Source: Ceratodon purpureus (lineage: Eukaryota > Streptophyta > Bryopsida > Pseudoditrichales > Ditrichaceae). Taken from it: a stretch of DNA of 64,000 nt. The notes beneath the pieces are model-generated. The model did not search any database, was not told the DNA's origin, and saw only the letters and a list, made by a program, of their open reading frames with translations. Shown here one piece after another: positions 1 to 12,025 of the stretch (position 1 is the stretch's first letter; each line of letters begins with the position of its first letter). The position numbers and the translations under genes were made by a program. The stretch is taken from assembly GCA_014871385.1 (NCBI GenBank), contig CM026422.1, positions 10,416,896 through 10,480,895 of the forward strand. The letters are read 5' to 3'.

Positions 1-37
1 AGCAGATAAGCCCAACAACATGGCCATGTAGTACAAC

Positions 38-3000
38 CTTCGAAAGTTGGTCATGAGACTTGCAAATCTGTGAAATCCATGTGGATCCGCACTTTTGTCG
101 TCCCACCTAAAATAATTGAGCTACAGCCAAACAGATATACCACGACAGTGAATTTTCGTACAAAAATTTATCATGACATCTTCCCATCACACTCGCAACA
201 TGTTGAAAACAAATTCAGAATAATATAAGAATTACAAAGATAATGTATATATTAGGACTGTAATCTAGTGATGGTGAGATTTCCGAAAAGGCGCACCATT
301 CTGCAGATGGGATGAAGAGTTTGTGTATGTGTCAGAAGACAGTAGCAAGTATCACAGAACTTACAAAGTTGTCATGACAGTAGGTGTTGTTATTGCCACC
401 TTTGGTATGCCCATATTCGTCACCCATGGTGATCATGGGCACTCCCTGCAATACCAGTCCACATTGATAAGATTTTAGTCATTTCGGAATACTAAAACCA
501 AACATGAACAAATTTACTCTTTAAATTAAGTACAATCTTGAAGCATAGGCTTCAGACTGTACTAAAGATATGTGCTGATATGGTTCGCAATCTGCTATGC
601 TGCTCTACAAATGCAATTCTTGAAGTAAATCGTTTTGAAGTCTTACTTGTGAAACCATAAGGGCTACAAAAAAGTTTCGAAGCTGCCGTTGTCGCAACCG
701 CTGAACTTGTATGCTCACATCCTCCCCTTCCTGCCATAAATGGCATTCACATGCAAGATATTACATCATAAGCATGGCAATGTGTTCTTATTCTGCTGAA
801 TTTTTTTAGAGTAAAGAGCATTGTACACAGACCCTGCGTCGTTTTTAGAAGTAACACTAAAAGAGCCTTCAAGAACAGTAAACACTTCAGTGTAATAAAA
901 CTACGGAGCATGTAGAATCTCCTACTCTTGGATTTGACATCCGTATCACATAAGAGTCAAAGGAAAATTTGATATGTTACAAAATATGATACATCAGTCA
1001 AGCCAGACAGACACTGCACATAAATAAGACGGCTGTATAGAAATGTACCTCTCCACAGTTCCAACTATTGTTATGATTTTCACCATCATTGTTGTCTTCT
1101 CCATTTGCCAAGTTGTGTTTTTCGTTATATGATACAAGATCCGCTAAAGTGAATCCATCATGAGCTGTTACAAAATTGACGCTATGCCAAGGTTTTCGGC
1201 CTCCTTCCTGCATTTAAATAAAGTAAAGAGAGCAAACATATCGAAGGCTTAATTTTACTTCAACAGAAACTTGACTTGATGGATGCAAATACGGTACTAT
1301 ATTTAGTTCGTTAATTTCTAGTAGCTTTCTCTGTTACAACTTTTCTCGAGACATCCAAATGATCGAGCAAATGATAGCATTCAAGGAGAGTATGGTTGTT
1401 TGACAGAATCGGGAACACTCAGTTTCGTCATCGGAGAATCTAAACATCTGTATCCTGGTCAAGCTTCTTATCTTACACTAGAACTTTGAGTTCAAATTCG
1501 AATGCCATCTAAAGAAAGGAATTGAAATACGGGAAATCAGAATTATCTGGATATAAAAGCCGAAGATACATTATCTAATCGCATTCATCAAAAAATAAAG
1601 CTCTGGATCAGATTCAAACCTGATATAGATGAGGAGACCCACAGAGACACCCAGCAAACATGCCCGCAACTCCTTCTGTTCCCTTGATAAACAAACGAAC
1701 TGCATCTCGAAACTGTAAATCGAACTTCATGTTAGTCAGAGAGAATATTCCATGTTCACAGTAGGACCGCATACCTAATACTCATACAAGAGCAAGCTTT
1801 TCAGGTTGCATGAATGTGCACAGAGATGCATACCTGGCCGTTCCACTCTGACCAAACACCCCAGTGTGGAAAGCTTCCCACTTGATAGAGGCCTCCTGAG
1901 TCCCATGCCTCCGCGATTAGCTGCCCACAAGCAAAACGGGCTGTAATGAATACCAGCAGCAAATCAGCTCCTCCCTAAAATCAGGTTAATACTGATATTT
2001 GCAAAAGAATCTCGTTGCCCAAAGACTCACCTTTACACCACGAAGAACAGGATCATTACTCATCATATCAATCAACGGGGGCTCCTTCAGTGGAGTCCCT
2101 GTTGTTACTGTGTCATCGACCAATAAATCTGATCGTCCAAAAACGTTGGCCTTGTCCCACAAACTGACATAACACCACACTAATTAGGAAAAATATTTAG
2201 ACACGGAGGGGCTTGTCTGTTTCACACAAGATCAGTTAAGATCAGCACTGAGTGAGTATTGGTAAAGAAGTAGCCTTTCCTTGCTATTAAAATTCAGATG
2301 CAGATTGCACCATTCAACGTGAATTTAGAGTACTTTTGAGAATTACAAACAGGAGAATGTAACAACATTATTGATGGTGACGGAGGAGCCAAAACCGTAC
2401 CACTTAGAGGAAAGTCCATGGTGAAAAAAGTCACTCACCTACTAGCTCGCGTCATAATGGAGGCCAAGTCAAAACGGAATCCATCCACATGCATCTCAGT
2501 GACCCAGTACCTGTACTTGCAGGTTCGACTAGATCTCAGTCTCACCTTTTAACAAAACAATATAACAGCAAAAGTTGTAGCATACCAAATTTCAAAAACA
2601 CGATCACGTATAGCAAGTCATGCACAAAAACTGTCTTCACTAACCCATGCATATACAAACATTTTACTAGATTCTCTGACTCTTCATAAACATCTATGGC
2701 TGAGAGCAGTGGATATAACATGGGCACCTGAGACAGTCGATTATGAAACGCCGCACAACGGGGTGGTTACAGTTGAAAGTATTTCCGCAGCCAGAATAGT
2801 TATAGAATTCTCCCTGACCAACAAACAGGTTCCAACGGCTTCAGAGCCAAGGACGACATGAGCCTGAAAATCACCTAATGACAGCAAGATTAAAAGTAGC
2901 AAGTTCTGAATGATCACTGCAAATGTGTCGCATCATATGCACTTACAAAAAACTACTCCACATATTACTAGCAAAACGAGCATACGCTACGTTGTTTCTG

Positions 3001-6000
3001 ACAAGAAAGCGTACTCAAATATCCAAAATATCAGTAGACAGTGAGACGATAGGTTCAATCAGATGCTTGCATACAAAAGGTCCATGTTGGAGCTAAGTTT
3101 CTTTCACTTATAATCTGCATATCTATGAAGAGACAAGGATTGAGTATGCACCTTTGGGGCAATCATATAGTAGACATGGTTATCAAAACCTCTGAATGAG
3201 ATGGTAGGGCCCATTTGATTGCCTTCGGCAGTGTGGTTGAACACAACATCCATCAGTACCTATTTTGGATATGATATGCGAAAGACAGGAAAGTAATTGA
3301 AAATTAGTGGTAAAATAACAACAGGAATTATGAATTATATGAAACTAACATAGGTGAATTAAACAAAATATCGCTTAGTTCAACAAAAAAATTGGATTTA
3401 ACAGGTAGATGTACATTATCCAGGTGAAAAAGTCGTAGGCCTTACTTCCATGCCAAGTTTATGAGCCTCTCTTACGAGAGTCTTAAATTCTTTAATGGCT
3501 TCTCTGCCACAATTTTTACTGCCAGCTGCTGCATACCGTGTCATGGGTGAAAAGAAATTTATGGTTGAGTAGCCCCAGAAGTTCATCCTGCCATTCACGC
3601 GATCATATACATCAACGAGGATTGGCCTACCAAAATAGATTTCTATTGCAAACGCTCAAGTAAGAAAAAGGATAATGCATTCGGAAGGCAGATTAATTTT
3701 TGCATTTCTGTTGATCACAACAAGAATTCAGAGTCATACTTGTAATCACCCATGACGGAATTGTATGCATGGTACTCCAGCTCATTGAATTCGTGGCTCG
3801 GCATGAGCTCAATTGCATTGATGCCTAGGTCCTGCAAGTCGCAAGTAGTTCTCAAATTGAATTCTATACATGTCACAACAGCACTGCATTCAAAAATTAA
3901 GGACACTCAAAATCTTTGGATTTTAATCACAACAATCACGATGAGACTAAAGGCAACGGTGTAGGGTTTTTATTGAAGGAAGAACTAGATTTGCTTAGTA
4001 CTACACCCTCTGCTTGAGATCGCATACTACTTGACTTATACGAATCAACGATGCGCTTAAGGCGCGTGGTGAGAAGTTCAGAAGACACTTCGTAAGAATC
4101 ATTATAACGAAGGAGTACACATAAAGTCACCATACGAGAGTAGTAGGAAAATCACCTTGAGATAAGACAGCTTCTCGACCATACCAATGTAAGTTCCTGG
4201 CTGTTCCACCTTGCTAGAAGGGTGCTTGGTAAACCCGCGAACATGCATTTCATATATTACCAGGTCTTTCTGGGGTATACGAGGAGGAAAATCACCATCC
4301 CAATCGAACTGCAAGCATTCACGCAAGAATTACTAGCCATATATCCGGATAAAAAGCAAAGTTGAAAGAGAAAAACATGCAACAGATCCAGTGTTCATTC
4401 CGGTTCAAGCACAGCAAGATTAAGAATGCATATCTCCTATACCAACGGGCCCACGCTTATGACCACCAAAGAGGATGAAGCAAGTAGAGATGAAAATTGC
4501 AAAAACATTTACAGGAAGATTCTTATCTTTACTATGTGAATGAACTACGCTACCTTTCTAGCTTTTGACTCACTCGGTAGACAAGCATCTTCAATAACAG
4601 ATAAGGCTAGCTGTACTTCAAATTATCGGCGAGCACAAGTAGTACCTCGTCATCGAGATCTGGGACCATACCAGCCATTTGAGGCCAACAGTTACTGCCT
4701 TCTCCCATCGTTCCATAAGTCTCCCGACTGATCACTGCCTACAAGCCCACATTCAGCTCAGCATGCTCTGCTCACAGGACTCAAGCTTCAATTAGAACCA
4801 GCAGCTTGTATGAAGGAAGATTGAGGGACGAGCTTCACCTTCGCGTAAGGATCCACAAGAATCTGTCTCGAGTCATAGCAGGCACCCTCCTCGAAGATGT
4901 AAGGACCATCAACACGGTATCCATACAGCAGGTTGGACTGTAAATCTGGCAAGAATATATGCCACACGTTTCCAGTCCGATTAAAGATTGGATGCAGAGG
5001 CACCTCTTCCGTCACAAGACCCTGTAAGAACAGCATAATCATCAGTATAAACTAAACACATCCTATAAGAAATCGACAATACAATGAAAACTCTAAGTTA
5101 CAAATTAGATAATCCGGCTCATGAAGACCTAACGCCTCGTAAACTCTGGAGAGCTGGAGTTCTCAGACATCGAAACGTTTTAAAATCGCTAACAGATGAC
5201 AAGCGCACAGAGTGCATGTCACGCTGGATGTGCAACGTAAGATGTTTCCCTAGGGAATAAGTATTCGAAGGAATAGCATCCAATTGACTTAAGGTCTAGC
5301 ATGTTCAACATACACGTGGCCTCTGAAGAACTTAAACAGTGAGTTGTTCGATAATGGAGCATTTTGTCAATAGTCCTTCGTCTCATTGAGAATGATAAGC
5401 CGTCAGTGCCAACGATGACATGTGAAACTCAGACGCAGCACCAAAAAGTGCATCCATACGTAAGACCCTATTCAGAGCCCTACAAAATTTAATCTAGAAC
5501 AGACATATTTCACAGCGAAAGACGGAAGGCCGTTGAGAAACCCTAAAGCTCGTGGAACGACTGCATACCGTGGACATGCGTACATGATTCTTAGAAGGTC
5601 AGTCAGTGAAACGAGCCAGAGGAGCAAGAGTTTCAATTCTCGTAAAACGTCATTCAGTCGTTGTCGATTTTGATCAACGTTTACAGAATTTTCAAAGTAG
5701 AATTGCAACGTGATGTTCCGAAGGTGATTCAAGACAGAAGAAAAATATGAATCATAAAATGCAAGCTCAAACATCAGAAAGCGAGAGAGAAGTAGAGAGA
5801 GCGCACCTGCTGTAAGTCTGATTCCGTAAACAAACACAACGACACAGCCTTAGCGCCACTCGAATGCACCACAAAATTGACGCCCTCCTCGCAAGCAGTG
5901 GCTCCAAACGGGAGAGGCTTGCCTCTCAAAGGAGGCCCGCACAGGCGACGGCCGCTCTCCTCCTTCGCCTGTATCTCCGCATTGGCACTGTCAGAGCTCA

Positions 6001-6238
6001 CGCCCGCCACATTACAGACCGTGAGCGACCTCACGGCCGAATGCGCCAATTCCCTGCCTAGAATCCCTCCTCTCGTCACATCGCCACTTCCGGCCTCCAT
6101 CTTCACCGCCTCCACCACCGGAATTCCCCGCAGTCTCGCTCTCACTTCGCCGCCTCTCGACCACACCTGAGAAGCGCAGAACGCACCAGAACTTAAGCTC
6201 CGATGTCCTCCCACGCCGATTGCCATAGCCATCGCCAT
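38..6238 (-). CDS. ISA3: Isoamylase-type starch debranching enzyme, ISA3-like (3' end beyond window)
   Basis: Sixteen coding exons are visible on the minus strand (6238-5807, 5021-4839, 4738-4646, 4308-4156, 3831-3740, 3587-3446, 3259-3152, 2813-2728, 2510-2439, 2163-2031, 1920-1834, 1712-1620, 1207-1049, 730-647, 445-365, 120-about 38), all with GT-AG borders. The product is a GH13 alpha-1,6-glucan debranching enzyme of plastid starch breakdown. Visible landmarks are VVFNHTAEG, the nucleophile region DGFRFDLAS, the acid region [21 protein letters not shown] and [15 protein letters not shown]. Wording such as [19 protein letters not shown] and [15 protein letters not shown] favours ISA3 over ISA1 or ISA2. 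The first ATG is at 6238; the frame is open further upstream only without an ATG. The first ~60 residues are rich in A, G, S and R, consistent with a chloroplast transit peptide. All catalytic motifs in view are intact. The last exons lie outside the window. Confidence 0.93.
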
Positions 6239-8884
6239 AGCCTTCTTCTCGTCAGGTCTCTCGTCCAATGGTCTCCTCCGCTCCACACATCAGGCAGACC
6301 ATCCTACTGTCCGAATTCAATCAAAAAGCCATTACATTAAACTATCTCTCAACAAAACTCTCCTGTTCATCACCTCTACTCCAAAAAATTCCGATTCCCT
6401 CAAAACTTCCAGTCCGCGCTTCGATGACCATCGCTCCTCCGATCATCCACGGAATTCACTCGCGAAAACTGCAATCGAGGTTTGCCAGCGAGATGAACGC
6501 TCTAACTCCAGAGCCAACACTCCAGAGTGACGGAACAACCGGTCCGCTCCGAGACGGCAACCGCGATTTGCAGAAACAAATGTCGCCTCTCCCCCTCACG
6601 GCTGCGTCTTTCCTTCATCTCCTTCCAACACGAAAAATCTTTGTCTGTTTTCCGAGTATACACCGGGTATCACCAGGGTGTACATACAATATCATAAGAG
6701 TATTACCAGGGTATACGTAATAATATCACTCATGTATCATAGTAGCATCATCAGAGTATTGGAAGAGTGTCATGCAGGTATCGATGGTGTGAGTCCGCTT
6801 CCCATTTCCATCGCCAATAAAGAACGTCGCGTCAACTCCGGTTTCAAGTTCTCCATCTCACGGCGGCTGTCACTCGTCGAGGTGCAAAATAAACGGATGA
6901 GAAGCGTCACTCTACCAAAAACCAACAGAATATAACGTACATTCACGCTCCGTCCGTCGATCGACAGCGTGGAGTGTCGCCTTCTGGTTATTCCGTTGCA
7001 GTGTGAACGGAACTCAATATTCACATGGTCTTCGTGTCAGAAACGCACACCCAAAACCATCATTGAGCCTAAGACAAACCAATTAACTACTTCGAAAGGA
7101 CATTTATCTCTAAAATCTACGATTATCTTCGAAATAATAGATCGATATTGCACGGCGTTGCGCGGCGAGAGTTCCCCAGTCGCTTTGTGAACAGAAACTC
7201 GGTTGTCCCGTGGCTTCTGTCCAGTACAAAACACAAATACCCAAAACCGTCACTGAACCGAAAACCAATAAAAATGTACGCGTCAGAAACATTCTGCTGA
7301 TGAAATTCTACAAAATTCATAGATGGTTTCAATCTCTTTTCTGTGTGTTGGCCTAAGGTTGGTTGGTTGCAGTGAACCCGGCGGCAGCGTTGAACGTGAA
7401 GACTGCGCCATGCATGCGAGAGCATATTTTCACGGATCTTATGATTCCATCCCTGGAAGAGACGACAACCAATTTGTGTGCAACTCAATCTGTTTTTGCG
7501 CCTTAATTCGTACCTCTAGGTATGCATGTGAGTTTTATCAGAGCGATTCCAACGGCGTCGATCGATTTGATAACAAGTAATCCACAATGACAGATGCTGG
7601 AGTGAGTGTTTCGGGGAAAAGTGAGTTGTACATATAGTTTTCCAAACCAAGAGACTCAGTGCAAGTGGTAAGGCAGACTACCGGAAGAATTTTGTACTAT
7701 GCAGGAATCCAGTTTCGCCGCCGATTTTCTAATGTGATCTTTTCTGTATGTAGCACTGGCAGTTGATATGGAGGATGGGAGATTGATGAGACAGATCAAT
7801 GGATGGGAGAGTCAGGAGAAGAATATTGCGTTCAGGATGCGGAAACATGATTCTGAAGTATTATCTAAACCAGAAGAGTCACATGCATGTGTTCTTGTGG
7901 TTTTCCAAGCTTCGTTTAGGGAGATGGCATGACATGAGCAGGGGAAGAGGACTTTGAATAAACGTCAATGGTTTGGATTTTTAGGAGTTTTGAATCACTT
8001 TAATTAGGGATGCAGATTGTGTCTGGAACACGACTTGATATCAAATAGTTATGCCGCTTTCCGGCGTACGCTTCGCAATTTCCCGGGAGCATGAAACATG
8101 AATGGACGTCTCTAAAGTCGTGAGACAGAGTGGGCATGTTAGACAGCATGAATTCCGCGAAATGTAGGAACCGCAGATGGAGTCAAGGGTTGTTCAAGCT
8201 TTTCAGCTCCCGCGAAGAGACATTGACTTCAAGAGCGAAGGCGAAGCTCCTCCGAGCCGGCATAAACCGAGAAGAAATCCTCGTTCTGCTCTTCGTCTCT
8301 TCAAGTATAAACTCTGTTGACTCTTTCGAAAGCAACTGAGCATCGGTCTTTTTGATCATTGTGTACATCCTCATTATCACATCTGGACTTGCTCAGGGTG
8401 TGTAGCGTTTTGTCCAGAGTGAGCTACCAGATACAGAGAGGAACAGAACTCCCGGAGATAATCCGTGTCATTTCAGAAATGACGCATAATCATGCATAGC
8501 ATGTAGTCTCGAATTCAATCTCCCTACAAAGAGGTCCGTAATTTCTTTTGACTCTGCTCATGAGCTAACTAACTTTGAATGCTGAACACCGATCGTCTCT
8601 TCTTATTGCTGTCTAAGAGGCAGTGAAGGTATGATCAATTCAGACGTAAAATGCAGACTGAACAGAGGATCTGCTTCTTAGCATGCAAGTCACTAATACA
8701 ATTACAATTGACTATGCAATACGTAGGAGCACAGCTTGCTTGTCTCTTGGTCAAGGAGTAATTAAAATCTGAGTCCATCTCGAGCAAAATAATTGCGCGT
8801 CGATCTAACTTCGAGTGTGTTTGTTTTCGTGTTCAGGAACTAAGCTCGTCAACATTTTGAAACTGTTGTAATCCTGTGGCAACC
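6239..8884. other. Intergenic region between divergent genes, with degenerate repeats
   Basis: This 2.6-kb spacer separates the divergent isoamylase and coiled-coil genes and should contain both promoters. No convincing gene was seen. Around 6655-6770 a degenerate motif resembling TACCAGGGTATAC recurs several times. Between about 6860 and 7270 three diverged copies of a ~100-bp stretch occur, each containing a version of ACCAAAAACCAA preceded by GTCACT or ATCATT. Open frames here (for example 7123-7488 minus and 8130-8339 plus) show no recognisable domain and are treated as chance or leader sequence. Confidence 0.5.
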
Positions 8885-11817
8885 ATGAGTCAGGTACTTT
8901 CGTGTGCTTTCTTGCTACTATTTGATCATCTTGTATTCGTTGTGTTCAGAATCTATTTGGTGTCGATATATATGGAGTCTGGTGGAGCAAAGTAGTAATC
9001 CTTTTCATTTGTTTGATCCTAGAAAATGAGATCCTCCACTCACCGAGCGGCGGAGGCCGAAATGATGGCAAAGTCTCTGCAACAGGAGAACGATATCCTT
9101 CGTTTTCAGCTCAATGACCTAATCAACCGTGAGAAAAATCAAGTGAGTGTTCTGGACATTGAAAAGTAAGTCTTGAACTAACATTGTTCTTCGCACGCAT
9201 TCCTTGTGATTAAGCTTCTGTTCATATAATGCTGACAACACATTCTTCGTTCTCGTTGCTTTGTTTTTTAAAACTCAGAGAATGGAGCTCCAAAGACTGC
9301 GGGCACATCGTGATGTGGAAGTGTCTACTCTGGTGAATGCAACCACACAAAAGCTGAAGGGAGAGGTAGAGCGATTGAAGGGTATGTTGGAACCTGCAGC
9401 TTCAACTCTTGCTGCGGCTGTCTCGGAAAAGGATAAGGCTCTCAATGATAAGATGCAGCTTATGGCCGAGATAGAGTCAATGAAGAAGGCAAGTGACGGT
9501 GAAGAAACGGAATTTGGTGGACGAATGCGAAGCCTAGAATCTGCCATCTACAACAGCACTGCCATGGCAAGCAGCATCTTACAGTCTGTAGAAGCTTTTC
9601 AGAAGCACGTACTCCCGAATTTCAAGATCGTTAACACTCAAATCGACAAATCACAAAAACCATGTGACAATGATGGACCAGACAAATTGGTAGACGAGGT
9701 GCGCATCTAAGCTAAAGGACAGTCATGCGTATACTTACGCTGTATTCTTAATCCACGTTTTGGAACATGACGACGTACTCGGAATGCATATAAGCTCCAT
9801 GGCTATTCTTACAATTAACCACGGAACGTGTGGATCCTCAGTTGCAAAAGCTGGAGGCCGCTGTTGCAATGCTACGTGTGATTGTGGATGCAAAGAACGA
9901 CACCCTTGTTCTTATTCGTGGCAAGGTTAGTGACCTAGACTGCTTTCCATGCTCATTGCCTGCTACTTTAGCAAGCGTGCCGAAGCCTGAATATACCTCT
10001 CACAATTGATAAAATTGTCGTGCGGTGTGGCGCAGTTGAAGCAAGAGAATGACGAGCTACGAGCGGAGTTGGCAGACGCAAGAGAGCGGCCTCCGGTCAT
10101 TGAGGAGCCACAAGCAGCAGAGAAGCAGAAAACTTGTGCCGATGAGGTTGGCATTGAAAGGAATATCCTAAGACAAGAAATCCACTCACTGCAGGTACTG
10201 ATTATCTCTCTAGTCTTGCTGATCAACCAATTTGTATCGATAATCATAAGATGCCCATTGCTTTGCATGTGCGCGCTTCGCAGTCCCCGTCGCAGTCATC
10301 CTAAAACATTGACAAACACTGCTACAGGACCTCTATTCAGCGAAATTTAAGCAATTGCAGACGAAGTTGAAAGCGCATGAGCAAGCGGAAACTGTTCACC
10401 AGACCAGGTATAGCGAGCTCCGTCAAGAGTGCCAATCGTTGCAGTCACAGCTTACCACTATTGAAGCCTCGCGACGTCAGCTCGAAGATAGTCTCAAAGA
10501 CGAGACCTCGGCCCGTGCTCAACTTGTAACAGATATCTATCACATGCGAAAGGTTGTTCTTCAAGCACGCTAGAAGCTAAAAAGATTTTCCTGACAGAGA
10601 TCAATGCTCACAACCAGAAATATGTTAATCATATGTTGTGGGACATGATGGCTACAGGAGAATGAATCGTTACAGTCCGAACTGGAGATGGTGAAAGTGA
10701 ATCAGAAGGTGACCTAATCTCATTGCCGCCACATAACATCCAGTTTCATCATGCAAAGTAAAGTCCTTGGGTTTCCACTTACACTGAGGTAAATACAAGT
10801 TAAAAGAATGATTGTGTTTACAGTTCTTCGGAGGGCACGCAAGGAAAGGCCGTCTCCCAATGGAGAAAATGGATTTGATAAACACGGTGAATCAACTCCT
10901 GTCAGAGAACAGCAAATTGAGAAGTGACAAGACAGCCATTGAGGAGGAGATGAGGAAACAACGACGAACAAGTGTGCTTGAACGAGTTAGGAGTGTTATT
11001 ACGTCCCGTGATGTGGACATGTGTGCAAGCAACAAGGTGGCACGCTACGTACCTTGGTCTAAAACATCCCGTTTGGAAGTACAAAACGTTAGATCTTGAG
11101 ACTTGGATGGAGTCATCTGAAGGACGTTATCTTCTTTGCAGGTGGGTGATTCTGAATTAGCAAGCAAGTTAGCAAGGGCCCGACTACAAACTCTTGGCCA
11201 GAGCTCACCCACACAATTTGCACTCACTGATGGAAGCCCTGGCTTGAGCATGGCTGTGGTGTCTAACCCTTTCATAAAAGCAGCTGACCCAGATACATCT
11301 GACCCATCAACAGAAGTTTCATCTACTAGGTAGTCATTTTTCCCTTCCCAATCTCCTGTTTTCTAACGCATCCCAAGTAGCCACTTGGGGTTGCTGATAA
11401 TCTTCCTGTCGACGTGCACGCTCGTGACTTCCTCACATACTTGATAACAAGTACAACGCGTGCTGCTCTGGTGTGTAATCTCCAGTCTCGCCACTATCTC
11501 ACATAATCATGGGTCCTCTGCAGGAATTCATTCACACCGGTTTCAAGGCCCAAAAAGATGTCTGATATTTACGAAGCGGGACAGATGGGTTTGGCACAAC
11601 TTGCTGGCCTACGAGAACGTGGGATTACAGTAGGTAGCGTTTTGAGTTGATGAATTGACAAGTTGACACACAACCAGGTCAAATGCAGGGGCTCGATCAT
11701 TTGGGCTTCAATCCTGTTTCAAACGCATCACCTGCTACCAGCAAGTTTGGTAAAATTTCATCAGTTCACAGAAATTTCTAACGTGTTTTCCAGGCTGCTG
11801 ACAAAATGCTGCTCTGA
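8885..11817 (+). CDS. Uncharacterised coiled-coil protein, 11 exons, about 515 aa
   Basis: Eleven exons were assembled by splice phase: 8885-8893, 9023-9142, 9279-9698, 9842-9925, 10036-10194, 10328-10552, 10658-10708, about 10824-10985, 11142-11329, 11524-11629, 11794-11817. The start is the ATG in AACCATGAGTC; the first exon codes only MSQ. The protein is almost wholly helical and coiled coil, rich in E, K, Q and L, with heptad-like segments such as ENDILRFQLNDL, LKQENDELRAELADA, YSELRQECQSLQSQL and NTVNQLLSENSKLRSD. A small conserved-looking tail reads YEAGQMGLAQLAGLRERG. No enzymatic motif, signal peptide or membrane segment is visible. I do not recognise the family; a structural role is only a guess. 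One exon boundary (10824) is uncertain by one base. The gene converges on the Nudix gene with 208 bp between stop codons. Confidence 0.8.
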
Positions 11818-12025
11818 GGTAAGAAATGAAACCCCGTCATTGTTTTATATAAGGCCTCAGCATTTGAAGATCTCATGTTGAGCTCCAGGTGAATATTTGC
11901 AAGAAGCAACGAGACTTATACTAGAAGCTCCGTTCTATAATCTGCCCTCTTATCGAAGAATACCTTCCAGATTTCACATTCACATTGGTCTATGATTCAG
12001 CGTCAACTCATTGAGTCACAATTGA

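Noticed and set aside
7123-7488. 121-codon ORF in the repeat region upstream of the coiled-coil gene
   Set aside because: It overlaps diverged repeats, has no domain, and is likely chance.
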